This document shows positions 9,653 through 18,812 of a DNA stretch of 64,000 nt, one piece after another. Made by a program: the position numbers and the translations under genes. The notes under the pieces are model-generated. The model saw nothing but the letters and a program-made list of their open reading frames with translations, had not been told where the DNA came from and did no database searches. The DNA lies in contig NZ_CAJHBQ010000002.1 of the NCBI RefSeq assembly GCF_904846685.1, positions 496,001-560,000 on the forward strand, written 5' to 3'. Numbering within the stretch: the first letter of the stretch is position 1; each line of letters starts with the position of its first letter. The DNA comes from Psychrobacter submarinus. GTDB taxonomy: Bacteria > Pseudomonadota > Gammaproteobacteria > Pseudomonadales > Moraxellaceae.

Positions 9653-10033
9653 TTACACGTTGCCATTTTTTGCAAAACGCGTGATTTGTACCCCTACTGC
9701 GTTTGCTTCTTTAATAGCTGTCGGCTTAGCGACGCTTAGGGTCAATTTTTGGCAGTTATATTTGGCTAATAGTTTCTCGGCAAGTTGTTCGGCTAGATGT
9801 TCAAGCAGTTTGGCTTTGAGCTCTTTGCACCATTCTGCCACATCATCACAGACGTCTTTATAGCTCAAAGCATCTTTGACGTCATCTGATAGCGCTGCTT
9901 TACTGATATCGGTTTCAAGCGTAATATCTATCATGATCGGCTGTGTGATTGCGCGCTCCCAGTCGAAGACGCCAATGACTGCCTCAACGCTCAAGCCTTT
10001 GACAAATACGACATCTGCTTCGTTAGGTAACAT
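9653..10033 (-). CDS. folB: Dihydroneopterin aldolase
   Basis: Cleaves 7,8-dihydroneopterin to 6-hydroxymethyl-dihydropterin and glycolaldehyde, the step before FolK. The 126 residues show the family's opening (FVKGLSVEAVIGVFDWER), the central SYKDVCDDV, the helix LLEHLAEQLAEKLL and the strand KLTLSVAKPTAI. The length is normal for FolB. It is the upstream gene of a folB-folK unit on the minus strand, with a 3-base gap between the two genes. Confidence 0.93.
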   Translation of the reverse strand: MLPNEADVVFVKGLSVEAVIGVFDWERAITQPIMIDITLETDISKAALSDDVKDALSYKDVCDDVAEWCKELKAKLLEHLAEQLAEKLLAKYNCQKLTLSVAKPTAIKEANAVGVQITRFAKNGNV

Positions 10034-10099
10034 GTGCTTATCCTTAAAGTTCTCTGCTAATAGTCATATGAATGCATTAAGATTACAAATTTTATAGGA

Positions 10100-11032
10100 T
10101 TAGTGTTTGGCTTTTAGCATTTTACTTGGACGATGTCGCCATAAATCGATGCTAAATAATAATAAGCCGAACCATATCAAGCCAAATACGGCTAAGCGAT
10201 GCAGATCAAACGGTTCTTTATAGTAAAACACCGCTAAGAAAAAGATAAAGGTCGGCGTCAAGTAATTCATAAAGCTTAGAATACTATAAGCGACGAGCTT
10301 AGTGGACTTATTAAACAGCAGTAAGGGTATCAAGGTAATCGGCCCTGCCAGCATCAATAGCCAGATATTGGAGGTGAACCAAAAGCTGATCTGACTACTG
10401 ACGACATCCGACTGCCAAAACCACCATACGCATATCGGTACGAGCATCGCGGTTTCGATAAACATTGCATCAACGGCAGTTAGCGGGGTTTGCCGCTGAA
10501 TAGTGCCATAAGTGCTAAAACTAAAAGCCAATATCAATGATATCCAAGGCAGGCTCCCTAGCATAACGACTTGAATGAGCACCGACACCAAAGCAAAGCC
10601 AATCGCTACCCACTGCAACGGCCGCATACGCTCTTTAAATAAGATCATCGATAGCGCCACGCCGACCAAAGGCCCGATAAAATACCCTAAACTGGCTTCT
10701 AGTATCTGATCGTGATTCACCGCCCAGACGTAAGTGAGCCAATTAGTTGCGATAATCAAACCAGATAAAAAAGTTAGCGCTAACCATTTTGGGTTTTTTT
10801 TAAGGGTGTTAATCCATTGCCAACGTTTGGTTACGACTAAAACCACTAATAAGCATAAAAATGTCCAAATAATACGATGACCGATGATCTCGGTCGCGTC
10901 ATATGCGCTTAGTTGCTTAAAGTACAGCGGAAACGTGCCCCAAATCGAGAACGCTATCAGCGCCGTAATAATGCCGCGTCTTGTGGTTTGCACTACGGCT
11001 ACTGGTTTTTTTAGCACATTTTGGGTAGTCAT
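10100..11032 (-). CDS. rarD: RarD family EamA/DMT transporter
   Basis: Inner-membrane protein of the drug/metabolite transporter superfamily, 310 residues, with about ten hydrophobic helices. The RarD subgroup is recognised by IIGHRIIWTF near the N-terminus, WAVNHDQILEASLGYFI in the middle and FIFFLAVFYYKEPF near the end. E. coli RarD was named for chloramphenicol sensitivity, but the substrate is not established. The gene lies 66 bases upstream of the folB start on the same strand and could share a transcript with folB-folK. Confidence 0.88.
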   Translation of the reverse strand: MTTQNVLKKPVAVVQTTRRGIITALIAFSIWGTFPLYFKQLSAYDATEIIGHRIIWTFLCLLVVLVVTKRWQWINTLKKNPKWLALTFLSGLIIATNWLTYVWAVNHDQILEASLGYFIGPLVGVALSMILFKERMRPLQWVAIGFALVSVLIQVVMLGSLPWISLILAFSFSTYGTIQRQTPLTAVDAMFIETAMLVPICVWWFWQSDVVSSQISFWFTSNIWLLMLAGPITLIPLLLFNKSTKLVAYSILSFMNYLTPTFIFFLAVFYYKEPFDLHRLAVFGLIWFGLLLFSIDLWRHRPSKMLKAKH

Positions 11033-11345
11033 ACATCAGACAACTTATTTAGGCAAAGCGCATTTTATGCTCTTTTATATCTCCTGCATTTGTTTATAGG
11101 CAGGTCAGTAAAAGGAGAAAGATGCGTTTGTGAGATAAAGAGTTTTATTATTTGGACTTTGTTATTTTGGTTTTATTATTTAGATTTTATTACTTAGATT
11201 TTATTACTGAGCGCTTATGACTTAAATAGAAAAGCAATGCGTCAACGTCATAAGGACATCAACACATTGCTACTTACCAATTACTTATATCATTAAGCTT
11301 TTTTTAATCGCACTTTAACTGATCAATAATAAAATATAGCAAGCT
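11033..11345. other. Gap between rarD and tyrA/aroA
   Basis: These 313 bases lie between the rarD start and the end of tyrA/aroA, both on the minus strand. They are AT-rich and hold no convincing gene. A 14-bp tandem repeat sits at 11171-11212. Confidence 0.5.
11171..11212. repeat. 14-bp tandem repeat, three copies
   Basis: Three adjoining copies of a unit close to TTTTATTACTTAGA; the first differs at one base and the third at its end. It lies between rarD and tyrA/aroA, about 140 bases upstream of the rarD start. Confidence 0.8.
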
Positions 11346-13697
11346 TTAGGCGTTATCAGTTTCAGCGCCTTTATCTACCTCAATAGACATACCTACTTGA
11401 TTGGCGAGCTCTGCAAAACCTGGGAAGCTGGTATTCACCGTCTCCACGCCTTCGATAATGATTTGCTTGGAGGCACGCAGGCTCGCAACCGCAAAGCTCA
11501 TCGCGATACGGTGATCGTGATGCGAGGTGATATGACCACCGCCAAAGACAGGCTGCTGGTTATCCATCTCATCGCTTTGACCTTGTGTGCCCTTGCCCTC
11601 AATGATTAGCCCATCTTCAGTTACGGTGCAGTCAATCCCTAAGGTTTGTAAGCCATCGGCCATGACCGCGATACGATCAGACTCTTTTACTCTTAGCTCT
11701 TTAGCACCTGTTAATACGGTACGACCCTTTGCACAGCTGGCAGCGACAAATAATACTGGGAACTCATCGATTGCCAGTGGCACTAAGTGCTCAGGTATCT
11801 CAATGCCTTGTAGGTTTGAGGAGCGAATAGTAATATCAGCGACGGGCTCGCCGCCAACATGAGTTTCATTGCTTAGACTGATATCTACATTCATCAGCTT
11901 TAGGATATCGATAACGCCAGTGCGCGTTGGGTTGATACCCACTTGACTCAAAGTCAGCTCGCTACCTTGACTGATCGCTGCCGCCACCATAAAAAATGCC
12001 GCTGAAGAGATGTCGGCTGGCACGGCGATATCGCCAGCGGTTAACTTACCGCCGCCCTCCACGCTGATACGATTGCCATCGACGCTCACGTCATAACCAA
12101 AGGCTGATAGCATACGCTCAGTATGGTCACGGCTGACTTCCGGCTGCGTCACTGTCGTTGTACCCTCACTCCACAGACCAGCTAATAACAAGCAAGACTT
12201 GATTTGCGCAGAAGCCACTGGCATCTGATACTCAATACCTTGCAGCGGCTTACCCGCTTTGTCGCGGCCGGTAATACTAAGCGGTGAGGTACCGCTAGTG
12301 CCCGTGCTTTGGATGATAGCGCCCATCTGCCGTAGTGGCGAGGCTATACGCTCCATTGGGCGTTTATTGAGGCTCGTATCACCGGTCAGCACGCTATCGA
12401 AATCTTGCGCGGCTAAGATACCAGCCAGCAGGCGCATACTGGTGCCAGAGTTGCCCATATAGATAGGTGTCTTGCTCGGCTTTAGCCCATTCATCCCCAC
12501 GCCATGAATAGTGAGCTTACCGTTGTCTGGCCCTTCGATAGTCACGCCCATATCTCTGAATGCTTGTAGCGTCGCTAACGCATCTTCCCCTTCCAAAAAC
12601 CCAGTCACGCGCGTGACGCCCTCGGCGATACTACCGAACATGATACTACGGTGCGATATCGACTTGTCACCTGGAATGGTGATCGTACCATTGACGGCAT
12701 TACTGGTATTGGGAGAAATAATATAAGAAGCTGACATAGCAGAGGTATCCGTATAAGGGGTGCTGGTTAGCATATGACCAAAATGTCGCCGTGCGGCTTG
12801 CGCGCGGCCCAAAAGGCCCATCAGGGCAGTTGAATCTTTATCAATAATAAGCTTACGTATATTTTGTAGATAATCGCTGTATTCATCGAGTGCATCGATT
12901 ATCGCATTTTGATTGGCAAAGAAGATATCATGCCACATCTTAGGGTCACTCGCCGCGATACGGGTAAAGTCGCGAAAACCGCCAGCGGCATAGCGAAACA
13001 TATTTAAATTGTCATCGTGGCTGGCCAGTTGATCGACTAGATTATAAGCCAATAAGTGCGGTAAATGACTGGTATGGGCCAGCACCGCATCATGATGCTG
13101 AGCGTCCATCGACATCACACTTGCCCCGACCGACTCCCATAACTGCCGCAACTTAGTGATAGCTGACTCATCGGTGCTCGCTAATGGACAAATAATGACG
13201 CTATGGTTAATAAATAAATCGCTGCGGCGGGCATGATAGCCTGAGTTCTCAGCGCCAGCAATTGGATGCGCAGGTACCAATCCAGTAGGCAAGCCCTTTC
13301 GTGAAGTCGCAAAAACATCGTTAGCAGCGGCGATGACATTGGCTTTGGTGCTACAAACATCGCTGATCACACAGTCATAGGCAAGTATACCGCTCTGCAT
13401 TGCCGCTTTAATCTCAGTGAATGCCGCTGATACCGCTTGCACTGGGATGGCGATAACGATCAAATCAGAGCCACTCACGACTTGGGCTAGAGAGCTACCG
13501 CCAGCATCGAGCAAACCCTGATCAAGAGCGGCGCTGATGCTCGGCTGATGCTTATCGACAGCGACTAGGCGTTTGCTTAGGCTATTATCTTTAATCGCTT
13601 GCGCAAGACTAGCCCCAATCAGCCCTAGACCTATGATACAGACTTGCTCAAATAACGGCTCTGTAGTGAGATGGTTTGTGGATTTTAGATAGCTCAT
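11346..13697 (-). CDS. tyrA-aroA: Fused prephenate dehydrogenase / EPSP synthase
   Basis: Bifunctional 783-residue enzyme of aromatic amino acid synthesis. The first ~300 residues are TyrA: Rossmann motif IIGLGLIGASLA near residue 22, VISDVCSTKANV, and LVPAHPIAGAENSG with its catalytic His. After a short linker, EPSP synthase (5-enolpyruvylshikimate-3-phosphate) starts near residue 335 with ITIPGDKSISHRSI; later come YMGNSGTSMRLLAG and LRVKESDRIAVMADGL. All of these are conserved substrate-binding segments. The same fusion is known in Acinetobacter and relatives. It is the last gene of pheA-hisC-tyrA/aroA. AAGAG lies just before the ATG, inside the last unit of a TATAAT-bearing repeat array. 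Confidence 0.96.
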   Translation of the reverse strand: MSYLKSTNHLTTEPLFEQVCIIGLGLIGASLAQAIKDNSLSKRLVAVDKHQPSISAALDQGLLDAGGSSLAQVVSGSDLIVIAIPVQAVSAAFTEIKAAMQSGILAYDCVISDVCSTKANVIAAANDVFATSRKGLPTGLVPAHPIAGAENSGYHARRSDLFINHSVIICPLASTDESAITKLRQLWESVGASVMSMDAQHHDAVLAHTSHLPHLLAYNLVDQLASHDDNLNMFRYAAGGFRDFTRIAASDPKMWHDIFFANQNAIIDALDEYSDYLQNIRKLIIDKDSTALMGLLGRAQAARRHFGHMLTSTPYTDTSAMSASYIISPNTSNAVNGTITIPGDKSISHRSIMFGSIAEGVTRVTGFLEGEDALATLQAFRDMGVTIEGPDNGKLTIHGVGMNGLKPSKTPIYMGNSGTSMRLLAGILAAQDFDSVLTGDTSLNKRPMERIASPLRQMGAIIQSTGTSGTSPLSITGRDKAGKPLQGIEYQMPVASAQIKSCLLLAGLWSEGTTTVTQPEVSRDHTERMLSAFGYDVSVDGNRISVEGGGKLTAGDIAVPADISSAAFFMVAAAISQGSELTLSQVGINPTRTGVIDILKLMNVDISLSNETHVGGEPVADITIRSSNLQGIEIPEHLVPLAIDEFPVLFVAASCAKGRTVLTGAKELRVKESDRIAVMADGLQTLGIDCTVTEDGLIIEGKGTQGQSDEMDNQQPVFGGGHITSHHDHRIAMSFAVASLRASKQIIIEGVETVNTSFPGFAELANQVGMSIEVDKGAETDNA

Positions 13698-13700
13698 GGA

Positions 13701-13750
13701 TCTCTTATTATAGGTATCTTATTATATGTATCTTATTATATGTATCTTAC
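13701..13750 (-). repeat. 14-bp tandem repeat with TATAAT boxes before tyrA/aroA
   Basis: On the plus strand the unit TATCTTATTATATG is repeated: a diverged copy (13701-13714), two exact copies (13715-13742) and a partial one to 13750. Read on the minus strand each full unit carries TATAAT (at 13707-13712, 13721-13726 and 13735-13740). The array ends 3 bases from the tyrA/aroA start codon. Promoter activity is inference; no good -35 box is seen. Confidence 0.85.
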
Positions 13751-13883
13751 AAATTGATCTAGTGTCTCGGCTAAGGCGTATTGAGCAGTCATCATAAAGC
13801 ATATCAAATCTTCAACCCGGCCTAGTTTAATACCGACTAGATGGAATAACTAATAGATATAAATGAGTGACTATTAAAAGGGG

Positions 13884-15011
13884 TCACTCTGCATTTAAGA
13901 TAGATTTTAAAGTATCAATCAAGCGTGTATTATCTTCTGCTAAGCCTACGGTAATTCGTAACCAATCCTCTAGACCATAGCCTTTTAAAGGCCGTACAAT
14001 CACCCCTTGCTCTAATAACGCTTGGTTAATATCAGCCGCACCTTCTATTTTTAGCATAATAAAATTGGCATATGATTTGATAAATTCAAGTCCTAGCGCA
14101 TCAAACTGCTTCTCAAGCCAGCGCATTTGTCCGGCGTTGATTTTTCGCACTTCGCTAATAAAGCTTTGATCCGTTAGTGCCGCTGCTGCTGCCGCAAGAG
14201 CGATACGGCTAACATTAAATGGCTGGCGAATACGATTGAGCAAATCCGCCACTAGCGGCGAGCTGAGCGCATAGCCGACACGTAAGCCGGCTAAGCCATA
14301 AGCTTTGGAGAAAGTACGTACTATCACCACATTATCAAACTCGTCTAATAGCGCCCGATTATTACTCTCAGGACTATACTCGATATAGGCTTCATCTAGT
14401 ACCACTAATACTGAAGCTGGCATACTCGCGACAAACTCGCGTAGCGCCTCGCTGTCTAACAAAGTGCCCGTTGGGTTATTGGGATTGGCGATGAATACGA
14501 TCTTGGTATTGGCATTATCTAGGACAGCTTGACGCATCGCTTTTAGATCATGACCAAAACGCTTCGCTGGTACCTCAATACCAGTCGCGCCCTGCATCTT
14601 CGCTAGCATCGAATACACCACAAACCCGTACTGACTATAGACGATCGCATCATCAGCACCGACGAAGCTTCGCGCTAAGATATCGAGCAAGTCATTAGAG
14701 CCATTGCCTAAAGTGATGCTATCGATACTCATATCGGTAAAGTCTGACAGCGCTTGCTTGAGATAATAGCCATTACCATCCGGATAACGCGCCAACTGAC
14801 TTAACTGCTCCGTTATCGCTAAAGTCACCTTTGGTGAGCAGCCCATAGGGTTCTCATTACTTGCCAGCTTGACCACATCTGAGACGCCATATTCACGCGT
14901 CAGCTCTTCTACCGGCTTACCCGTTTGATAAGGTGCTAGCTCCATTAAACTCTCGTAGGCTGGCGTTAGTGGCTGAAGCGTCTTAGCTTGCAAGTTTTTG
15001 GCAGATGGCAT
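13884..15011 (-). CDS. hisC: Histidinol-phosphate / aromatic aminotransferase
   Basis: PLP-dependent class I/II aminotransferase, 375 residues. The HisC family is shown by LASNENPMGCSP near the N-terminus, NPNNPTGTLL, VLDEAYIEY and RTFSKAYGLAGLRVGY, where Lys236 should form the Schiff base with PLP, plus a C-terminal RITVGLAEDN. It lies between pheA and tyrA/aroA, not in a histidine operon. In Pseudomonas the enzyme at this position (HisHb) also aminates aromatic keto acids, so a role in phenylalanine and tyrosine synthesis is likely here. The substrate is inferred from family and context. Confidence 0.9.
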   Translation of the reverse strand: MPSAKNLQAKTLQPLTPAYESLMELAPYQTGKPVEELTREYGVSDVVKLASNENPMGCSPKVTLAITEQLSQLARYPDGNGYYLKQALSDFTDMSIDSITLGNGSNDLLDILARSFVGADDAIVYSQYGFVVYSMLAKMQGATGIEVPAKRFGHDLKAMRQAVLDNANTKIVFIANPNNPTGTLLDSEALREFVASMPASVLVVLDEAYIEYSPESNNRALLDEFDNVVIVRTFSKAYGLAGLRVGYALSSPLVADLLNRIRQPFNVSRIALAAAAAALTDQSFISEVRKINAGQMRWLEKQFDALGLEFIKSYANFIMLKIEGAADINQALLEQGVIVRPLKGYGLEDWLRITVGLAEDNTRLIDTLKSILNAE

Positions 15012-15075
15012 GGCTTTGTCCTTTTTTACGCTGACTCAAATAGATATCTTGTTACGAATGACCACACTCTATATC

Positions 15076-16251
15076 TTAAAGCACCGCTTTTGGATAAGAG
15101 CCCAAGATGCGCACGTCTTTGACCAATGGACGTATATCAGCGATAGCGGCGCTGACGTTAGGACTATCAATATGGCCTTCCATATCGATAAAGAACACAT
15201 AAGCCCACTTGTTCGGGCGCTCAGGACGGGTCTCAATACTAGTCATCGACACACCATGATAAGACATCGGCTTAAGTATTTCGATCAAGGCACCAGCTTT
15301 GTCATGAGCGGAGACCACAATAGAGGTCTTGTCTTGGCCAGATGGCGCGATAGCTTCGTGGCCGATGACTAAGAAGCGCGTGGTATTGCTCGGGTTGTCT
15401 TCGATATTCGAGTACAGCTTATGCAGATCATATTCAGCGACTGCCACATCTCCGGCAATAGCAGCTGAATGCCATTCGTTCTTTAGGCGGCGAGCGGCTT
15501 CGCCATTACTTGAGACGGCCACACGCTCGACACTAGGATAGTTGACGTCGAGCCAATGACGACACTGCGCGAGAGACTGTTGATGCGAATAGATACGGCT
15601 GATACTGTCGATCTTAGTATGCTCAGCGACCAAGAAGTTTTGATGAATCGGCAGCTCAACCTCGCCGATGATCTTCAGCGATGAGGATAAGAATCCGTCT
15701 AAAGTATGATTCACCACCCCTTCAGAGGAGTTTTCGACAGGTACGACGCCATACATCGCTGTACCCGCTTCGACTTCACGAAACACATCGGTAATCGTAG
15801 TCAGCGGCATAGTGTCCGCCGCTTTGCCAAAGTGTTTTAATGCAGCCGCATGAGTGAAAGTGCCAAGCGGTCCCAAAAAGGCAATACGCTGCGGCGCTTC
15901 TAAATCTAGACAAACCGACATAATCTCACGAAACAGACGCGCCATTTTTTCATCAGAGATAGGCCCCTCGTTACGCGCCATCACCGCTTTTAGTACTTGC
16001 GCTTCACGCTCAGGACGATAAAAGATAGGATGGCTATCGGACTTTTGCTCCGCTAGATGCTCTTTTTTAGCCACCGCTACTTTTTGGGCTAATTTTGCTC
16101 GATTATTAATCAGCTTATGAATCTCATTATCCACTGCGTCTATGTCTTGACGCAGCTGATTCAAAAGCTGTTGATCGGTTGCAGCGCCGCTGACATCAGT
16201 ACTTACTGACGTCATATTGTCTGGTTTTTGCTCTGCCGGCGACTTACTCAT
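15076..16251 (-). CDS. pheA: Chorismate mutase / prephenate dehydratase (P-protein)
   Basis: Turns chorismate into prephenate and then phenylpyruvate. The 391 residues show three domains: an AroQ chorismate mutase (LLNQLRQDIDAVDNEIHKLI, residues ~28-110), a prephenate dehydratase (IAFLGPLGTFTHAA to NTTRFLVIG, ~117-297) and an ACT regulatory domain with GALIEIL and SIETRPERP, the expected phenylalanine-binding motifs. Feedback inhibition by phenylalanine is therefore likely. It is the first gene of the minus-strand unit pheA-hisC-tyrA/aroA. AAGGATATAGG precedes the ATG. Confidence 0.95.
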   Translation of the reverse strand: MSKSPAEQKPDNMTSVSTDVSGAATDQQLLNQLRQDIDAVDNEIHKLINNRAKLAQKVAVAKKEHLAEQKSDSHPIFYRPEREAQVLKAVMARNEGPISDEKMARLFREIMSVCLDLEAPQRIAFLGPLGTFTHAAALKHFGKAADTMPLTTITDVFREVEAGTAMYGVVPVENSSEGVVNHTLDGFLSSSLKIIGEVELPIHQNFLVAEHTKIDSISRIYSHQQSLAQCRHWLDVNYPSVERVAVSSNGEAARRLKNEWHSAAIAGDVAVAEYDLHKLYSNIEDNPSNTTRFLVIGHEAIAPSGQDKTSIVVSAHDKAGALIEILKPMSYHGVSMTSIETRPERPNKWAYVFFIDMEGHIDSPNVSAAIADIRPLVKDVRILGSYPKAVL

Positions 16252-16695
16252 ATCCTATATCCTTTTTGAAACGGTTAACGTTTGCTATATTGAAGAAAAC
16301 TAACGTCTAAATCTAGTGATTATCGCTTGATTCTAAATTTAGTCATTCACTTTTTATTATTGATGTTTGGTTATTATTAATATTCGATTATCATTGATAA
16401 CCTATCGGCTCTATTATCCGCTTTACTCATAAAAGAATCGGCCAATAAGGCAGGTAAACGATGGATCGCCCCTACTATAGCAAAAACTGCTGACAGTGCC
16501 CATGCAAAATAGCTATCAATAGCTGAAATAAAGTAAATGAGGGCATAGCTTTTTGTGGTATGCGCCTTATCATAAGAAATACTCGCAATCGCTATGACTA
16601 GCAGTAACCCCACACGCAAATCTGTGTTAGAGTCTTAAAGACAATCTACGAGTAACCCCAAGGTTTAACCCTTATTATAATGACAAGGATATTTA
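16252..16695. other. Divergent gap pheA / tal
   Basis: This 444-base divergent region should hold the promoters of pheA (minus) and tal (plus). A minus-strand open frame at 16377-16619 would encode an 80-residue hydrophobic peptide, but it starts with TTG, has no ribosome site and resembles nothing I know. No leader peptide or attenuator for pheA could be recognised. Confidence 0.4.
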
Positions 16696-17634
16696 ATGAG
16701 CGCATTACAACAGCTTCGCACTATGACTACTATTGTCGCTGACACTGGCGATCTAGCCGCTATTGAGCGTCTCAAGCCTATCGATGCGACCACCAATCCA
16801 AGCCTCATCACCAAAGCGCTGATTCACCCTGATAATCAATCGATGCTAGCAGAAACGATGAGTCGTCAGCAAGGTGATGTCGATGCCGTTATCGATGCCT
16901 TAACGATCCAAATCGGCTGTAGTATTTTAGAGCTTATCGAAGGCCGGGTATCGACTGAGGTAGACGCGCGCTTGTCTTATGATACTCAGGCCACTATCGA
17001 TAAGGCTTTGGAGTATATAGAGGCTTATCAAAAGGCAGGAGTTGATTCAGATCGAGTACTCATCAAGATGGCAGCAACTTGGCAAGGTATTGAAGCAGCC
17101 CGCTATCTTGAAACTCAGAACATACACTGTAATCTCACCTTGCTATTTGGTCAGCATCAAGCAATTGCATGTGCTGATGCTGGTGTCACGCTGATATCGC
17201 CATTCGTTGGACGTATCTTAGACTGGCAAAAACGCCAACAAAATCGCCAAAACGTCCCTGTCGCCGATGATATGGGCGTGCAATCGGTCAAGCTTATTTA
17301 TCAGTACTACAAACAACACGGTTATCAAACGCAGGTAATGGGCGCAAGTTTCCGCTCGGTAGAGCAAATATTAGCCTTAGCGGGCTGTGATTTATTAACT
17401 ATCGCGCCAAACTTAATAGATGAGCTTGCCAACATGGATGTCGAGGTCACCCGCCAGCTCTCGCCTACGATGTCGACGGATCTAGATGCTATGAGTAAAG
17501 TCAGTTTAACCCATGAAGAGTTCAGCGCCGCCTATCAAAACGATAAAGTGACCCAAGATCTATTACCAAAAGGTATTGATGGCTTTATTAGCGCTCGTGA
17601 AGAGTTGGCGCAAGCATTAGCAGCTATGCGTTAG
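16696..17634 (+). CDS. tal: Transaldolase
   Basis: Moves a dihydroxyacetone unit between sugar phosphates in the non-oxidative pentose phosphate pathway. The 312 residues match the TalB-type length. Motifs: DATTNPSLI near residue 33, VLIKMAATWQG, in which Lys124 is the Schiff-base residue, NLTLLFGQHQA, LISPFVGRILDW and MGASFRSVEQI. AAGGA lies upstream of the ATG. A strong terminator follows 36 bases after the stop, so this is a single-gene unit. Confidence 0.96.
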   Translation: MSALQQLRTMTTIVADTGDLAAIERLKPIDATTNPSLITKALIHPDNQSMLAETMSRQQGDVDAVIDALTIQIGCSILELIEGRVSTEVDARLSYDTQATIDKALEYIEAYQKAGVDSDRVLIKMAATWQGIEAARYLETQNIHCNLTLLFGQHQAIACADAGVTLISPFVGRILDWQKRQQNRQNVPVADDMGVQSVKLIYQYYKQHGYQTQVMGASFRSVEQILALAGCDLLTIAPNLIDELANMDVEVTRQLSPTMSTDLDAMSKVSLTHEEFSAAYQNDKVTQDLLPKGIDGFISAREELAQALAAMR

Positions 17635-17670
17635 TTCAAGTAGATAATCCAAACAAACTGAATCACCCGA

Positions 17671-17697
17671 AAAGCGCTCTATTTCGAGCGCTTTTTT
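17671..17697 (+). terminator. Intrinsic terminator after tal
   Basis: AAAGCGCTC (17671-17679) pairs perfectly with GAGCGCTTT (17686-17694) around a 6-base loop and runs into TTTTTT. The A-rich left side could also serve apt on the minus strand. Confidence 0.9.
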
Positions 17698-17744
17698 ATC
17701 TAAATACTTGTTTTGCAATATCAATACTTGCTTTGAAAGTCTAC

Positions 17745-18314
17745 TCAGGCTTTTAAGACCGTATAAACCGGCACTGGGAACTCGCCATGCAAGTCGACTA
17801 AGTCTAATAATACCAGCGCCCCTACCACATTATGATCCGCGGCTTTGCACAGCTCATAGGCGGTGCGCAAAGTGCCACCAGTGGCCAAAATATCATCAAC
17901 CAAGAGTAAACGCTCAGGGGGCAAGTTACTTTGCATCTCAAGCGTATCTTTACCGTACTCTAGCGCATAAGCCTTATTAGCAACTGGTGGTGGCAGCTTG
18001 CCGGGTTTACGAAGTAGTATCATGCCTTTACCTAAGCGGCCTGCTAGTAAGCTTGCAAAGACAAAGCCGCGCGCCTCAACTGCTCCTAAGCAGTCCACCT
18101 CATCCATGAGACCCTCTGGCAATGCCGCTAACAGTGCATCAATTACCTCATCAATATGACTGCGCAGTAAAGGGGTGATATCATAAAAGTCTATACCTGG
18201 CTTAGGAAAGTTGGGTACAGTACGAATAATTTGCCAAAGCGGATGCTCTTTATTGATGACAGTAGTGTCGTTAGTAGCAGTCTTAGCGGATGATGTCGCT
18301 TTTGTAGCGCTCAT
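17745..18314 (-). CDS. apt: Adenine phosphoribosyltransferase
   Basis: Salvages adenine to AMP with phosphoribosyl pyrophosphate (PRPP). The 189 residues include the family segments PNFPKPGIDFYDITPLL, GAVEARGFVFASLLA, ILLRKPGKLPP and the PRPP-binding loop LLLVDDILATGGTL near residue 141. The first 20 residues (Ser/Thr/Ala/Lys-rich) are variable, so a slightly later start is possible. The gene converges on tal and is divergent from the rubredoxin gene. Confidence 0.95.
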   Translation of the reverse strand: MSATKATSSAKTATNDTTVINKEHPLWQIIRTVPNFPKPGIDFYDITPLLRSHIDEVIDALLAALPEGLMDEVDCLGAVEARGFVFASLLAGRLGKGMILLRKPGKLPPPVANKAYALEYGKDTLEMQSNLPPERLLLVDDILATGGTLRTAYELCKAADHNVVGALVLLDLVDLHGEFPVPVYTVLKA

Positions 18315-18596
18315 AAAAGTCCTTATAGGATAAAAATATAGCGATTATAACCAAAATTTAGCGGTCATCATAATCGCTCGTTATAGTAGCATAATTGCTG
18401 TACTAACAGTGATGACAGCTAAAAATGACGGCAGCTTCACTATTGAATATAGCGATAGGGCTTTAATAAAGGCATACTTATCTCAATATACAAGTGTAAA
18501 CTTAAATGAGCTAAGCGGCGATATATGCTACACTACGCGCGCTTAGATCGTCTTAAAACCCTAATGATAAATGAGCAATGATAGATAGGATTATGT

Positions 18597-18761
18597 ATGA
18601 AACGTTATGAATGTATCGTCTGTGGCTGGATCTATGATGAAGAGCTGGGCTGTCCTGAAGAAGGTATTGCCCCTGGTACCCGCTGGGAAGATGTTCCTGA
18701 TGACTGGATCTGCCCTGAATGCGGTGTGGGCAAGCTTGATTTTGAGATGGCAGAGTTTTAG
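18597..18761 (+). CDS. rubA: Rubredoxin
   Basis: Small iron-sulfur electron carrier of 54 residues. The two CxxC knuckles that bind one iron are intact: Cys6/Cys9 (ECIVCG) and Cys39/Cys42 (ICPECG), with the conserved GWIYDEE and PGTRWEDVPDDW between them. AGGA lies 6 bases before the ATG at 18597; an ATG 4 bases earlier is in another frame and stops at once. In related bacteria rubredoxins feed electrons to alkane hydroxylases or act in oxidative stress. No reductase or hydroxylase is adjacent, so the partner is unknown. Confidence 0.95.
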   Translation: MKRYECIVCGWIYDEELGCPEEGIAPGTRWEDVPDDWICPECGVGKLDFEMAEF

Positions 18762-18812
18762 AGCTAGTACCTTGATAACTAGGTAACTTGGACCCTCTAA
18801 ATAGGACACGTT

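Noticed and set aside
16377..16619. 80-residue hydrophobic open frame on the minus strand
   Set aside because: Starts with TTG, has no ribosome site and no recognisable family; the gap is expected to hold two promoters.
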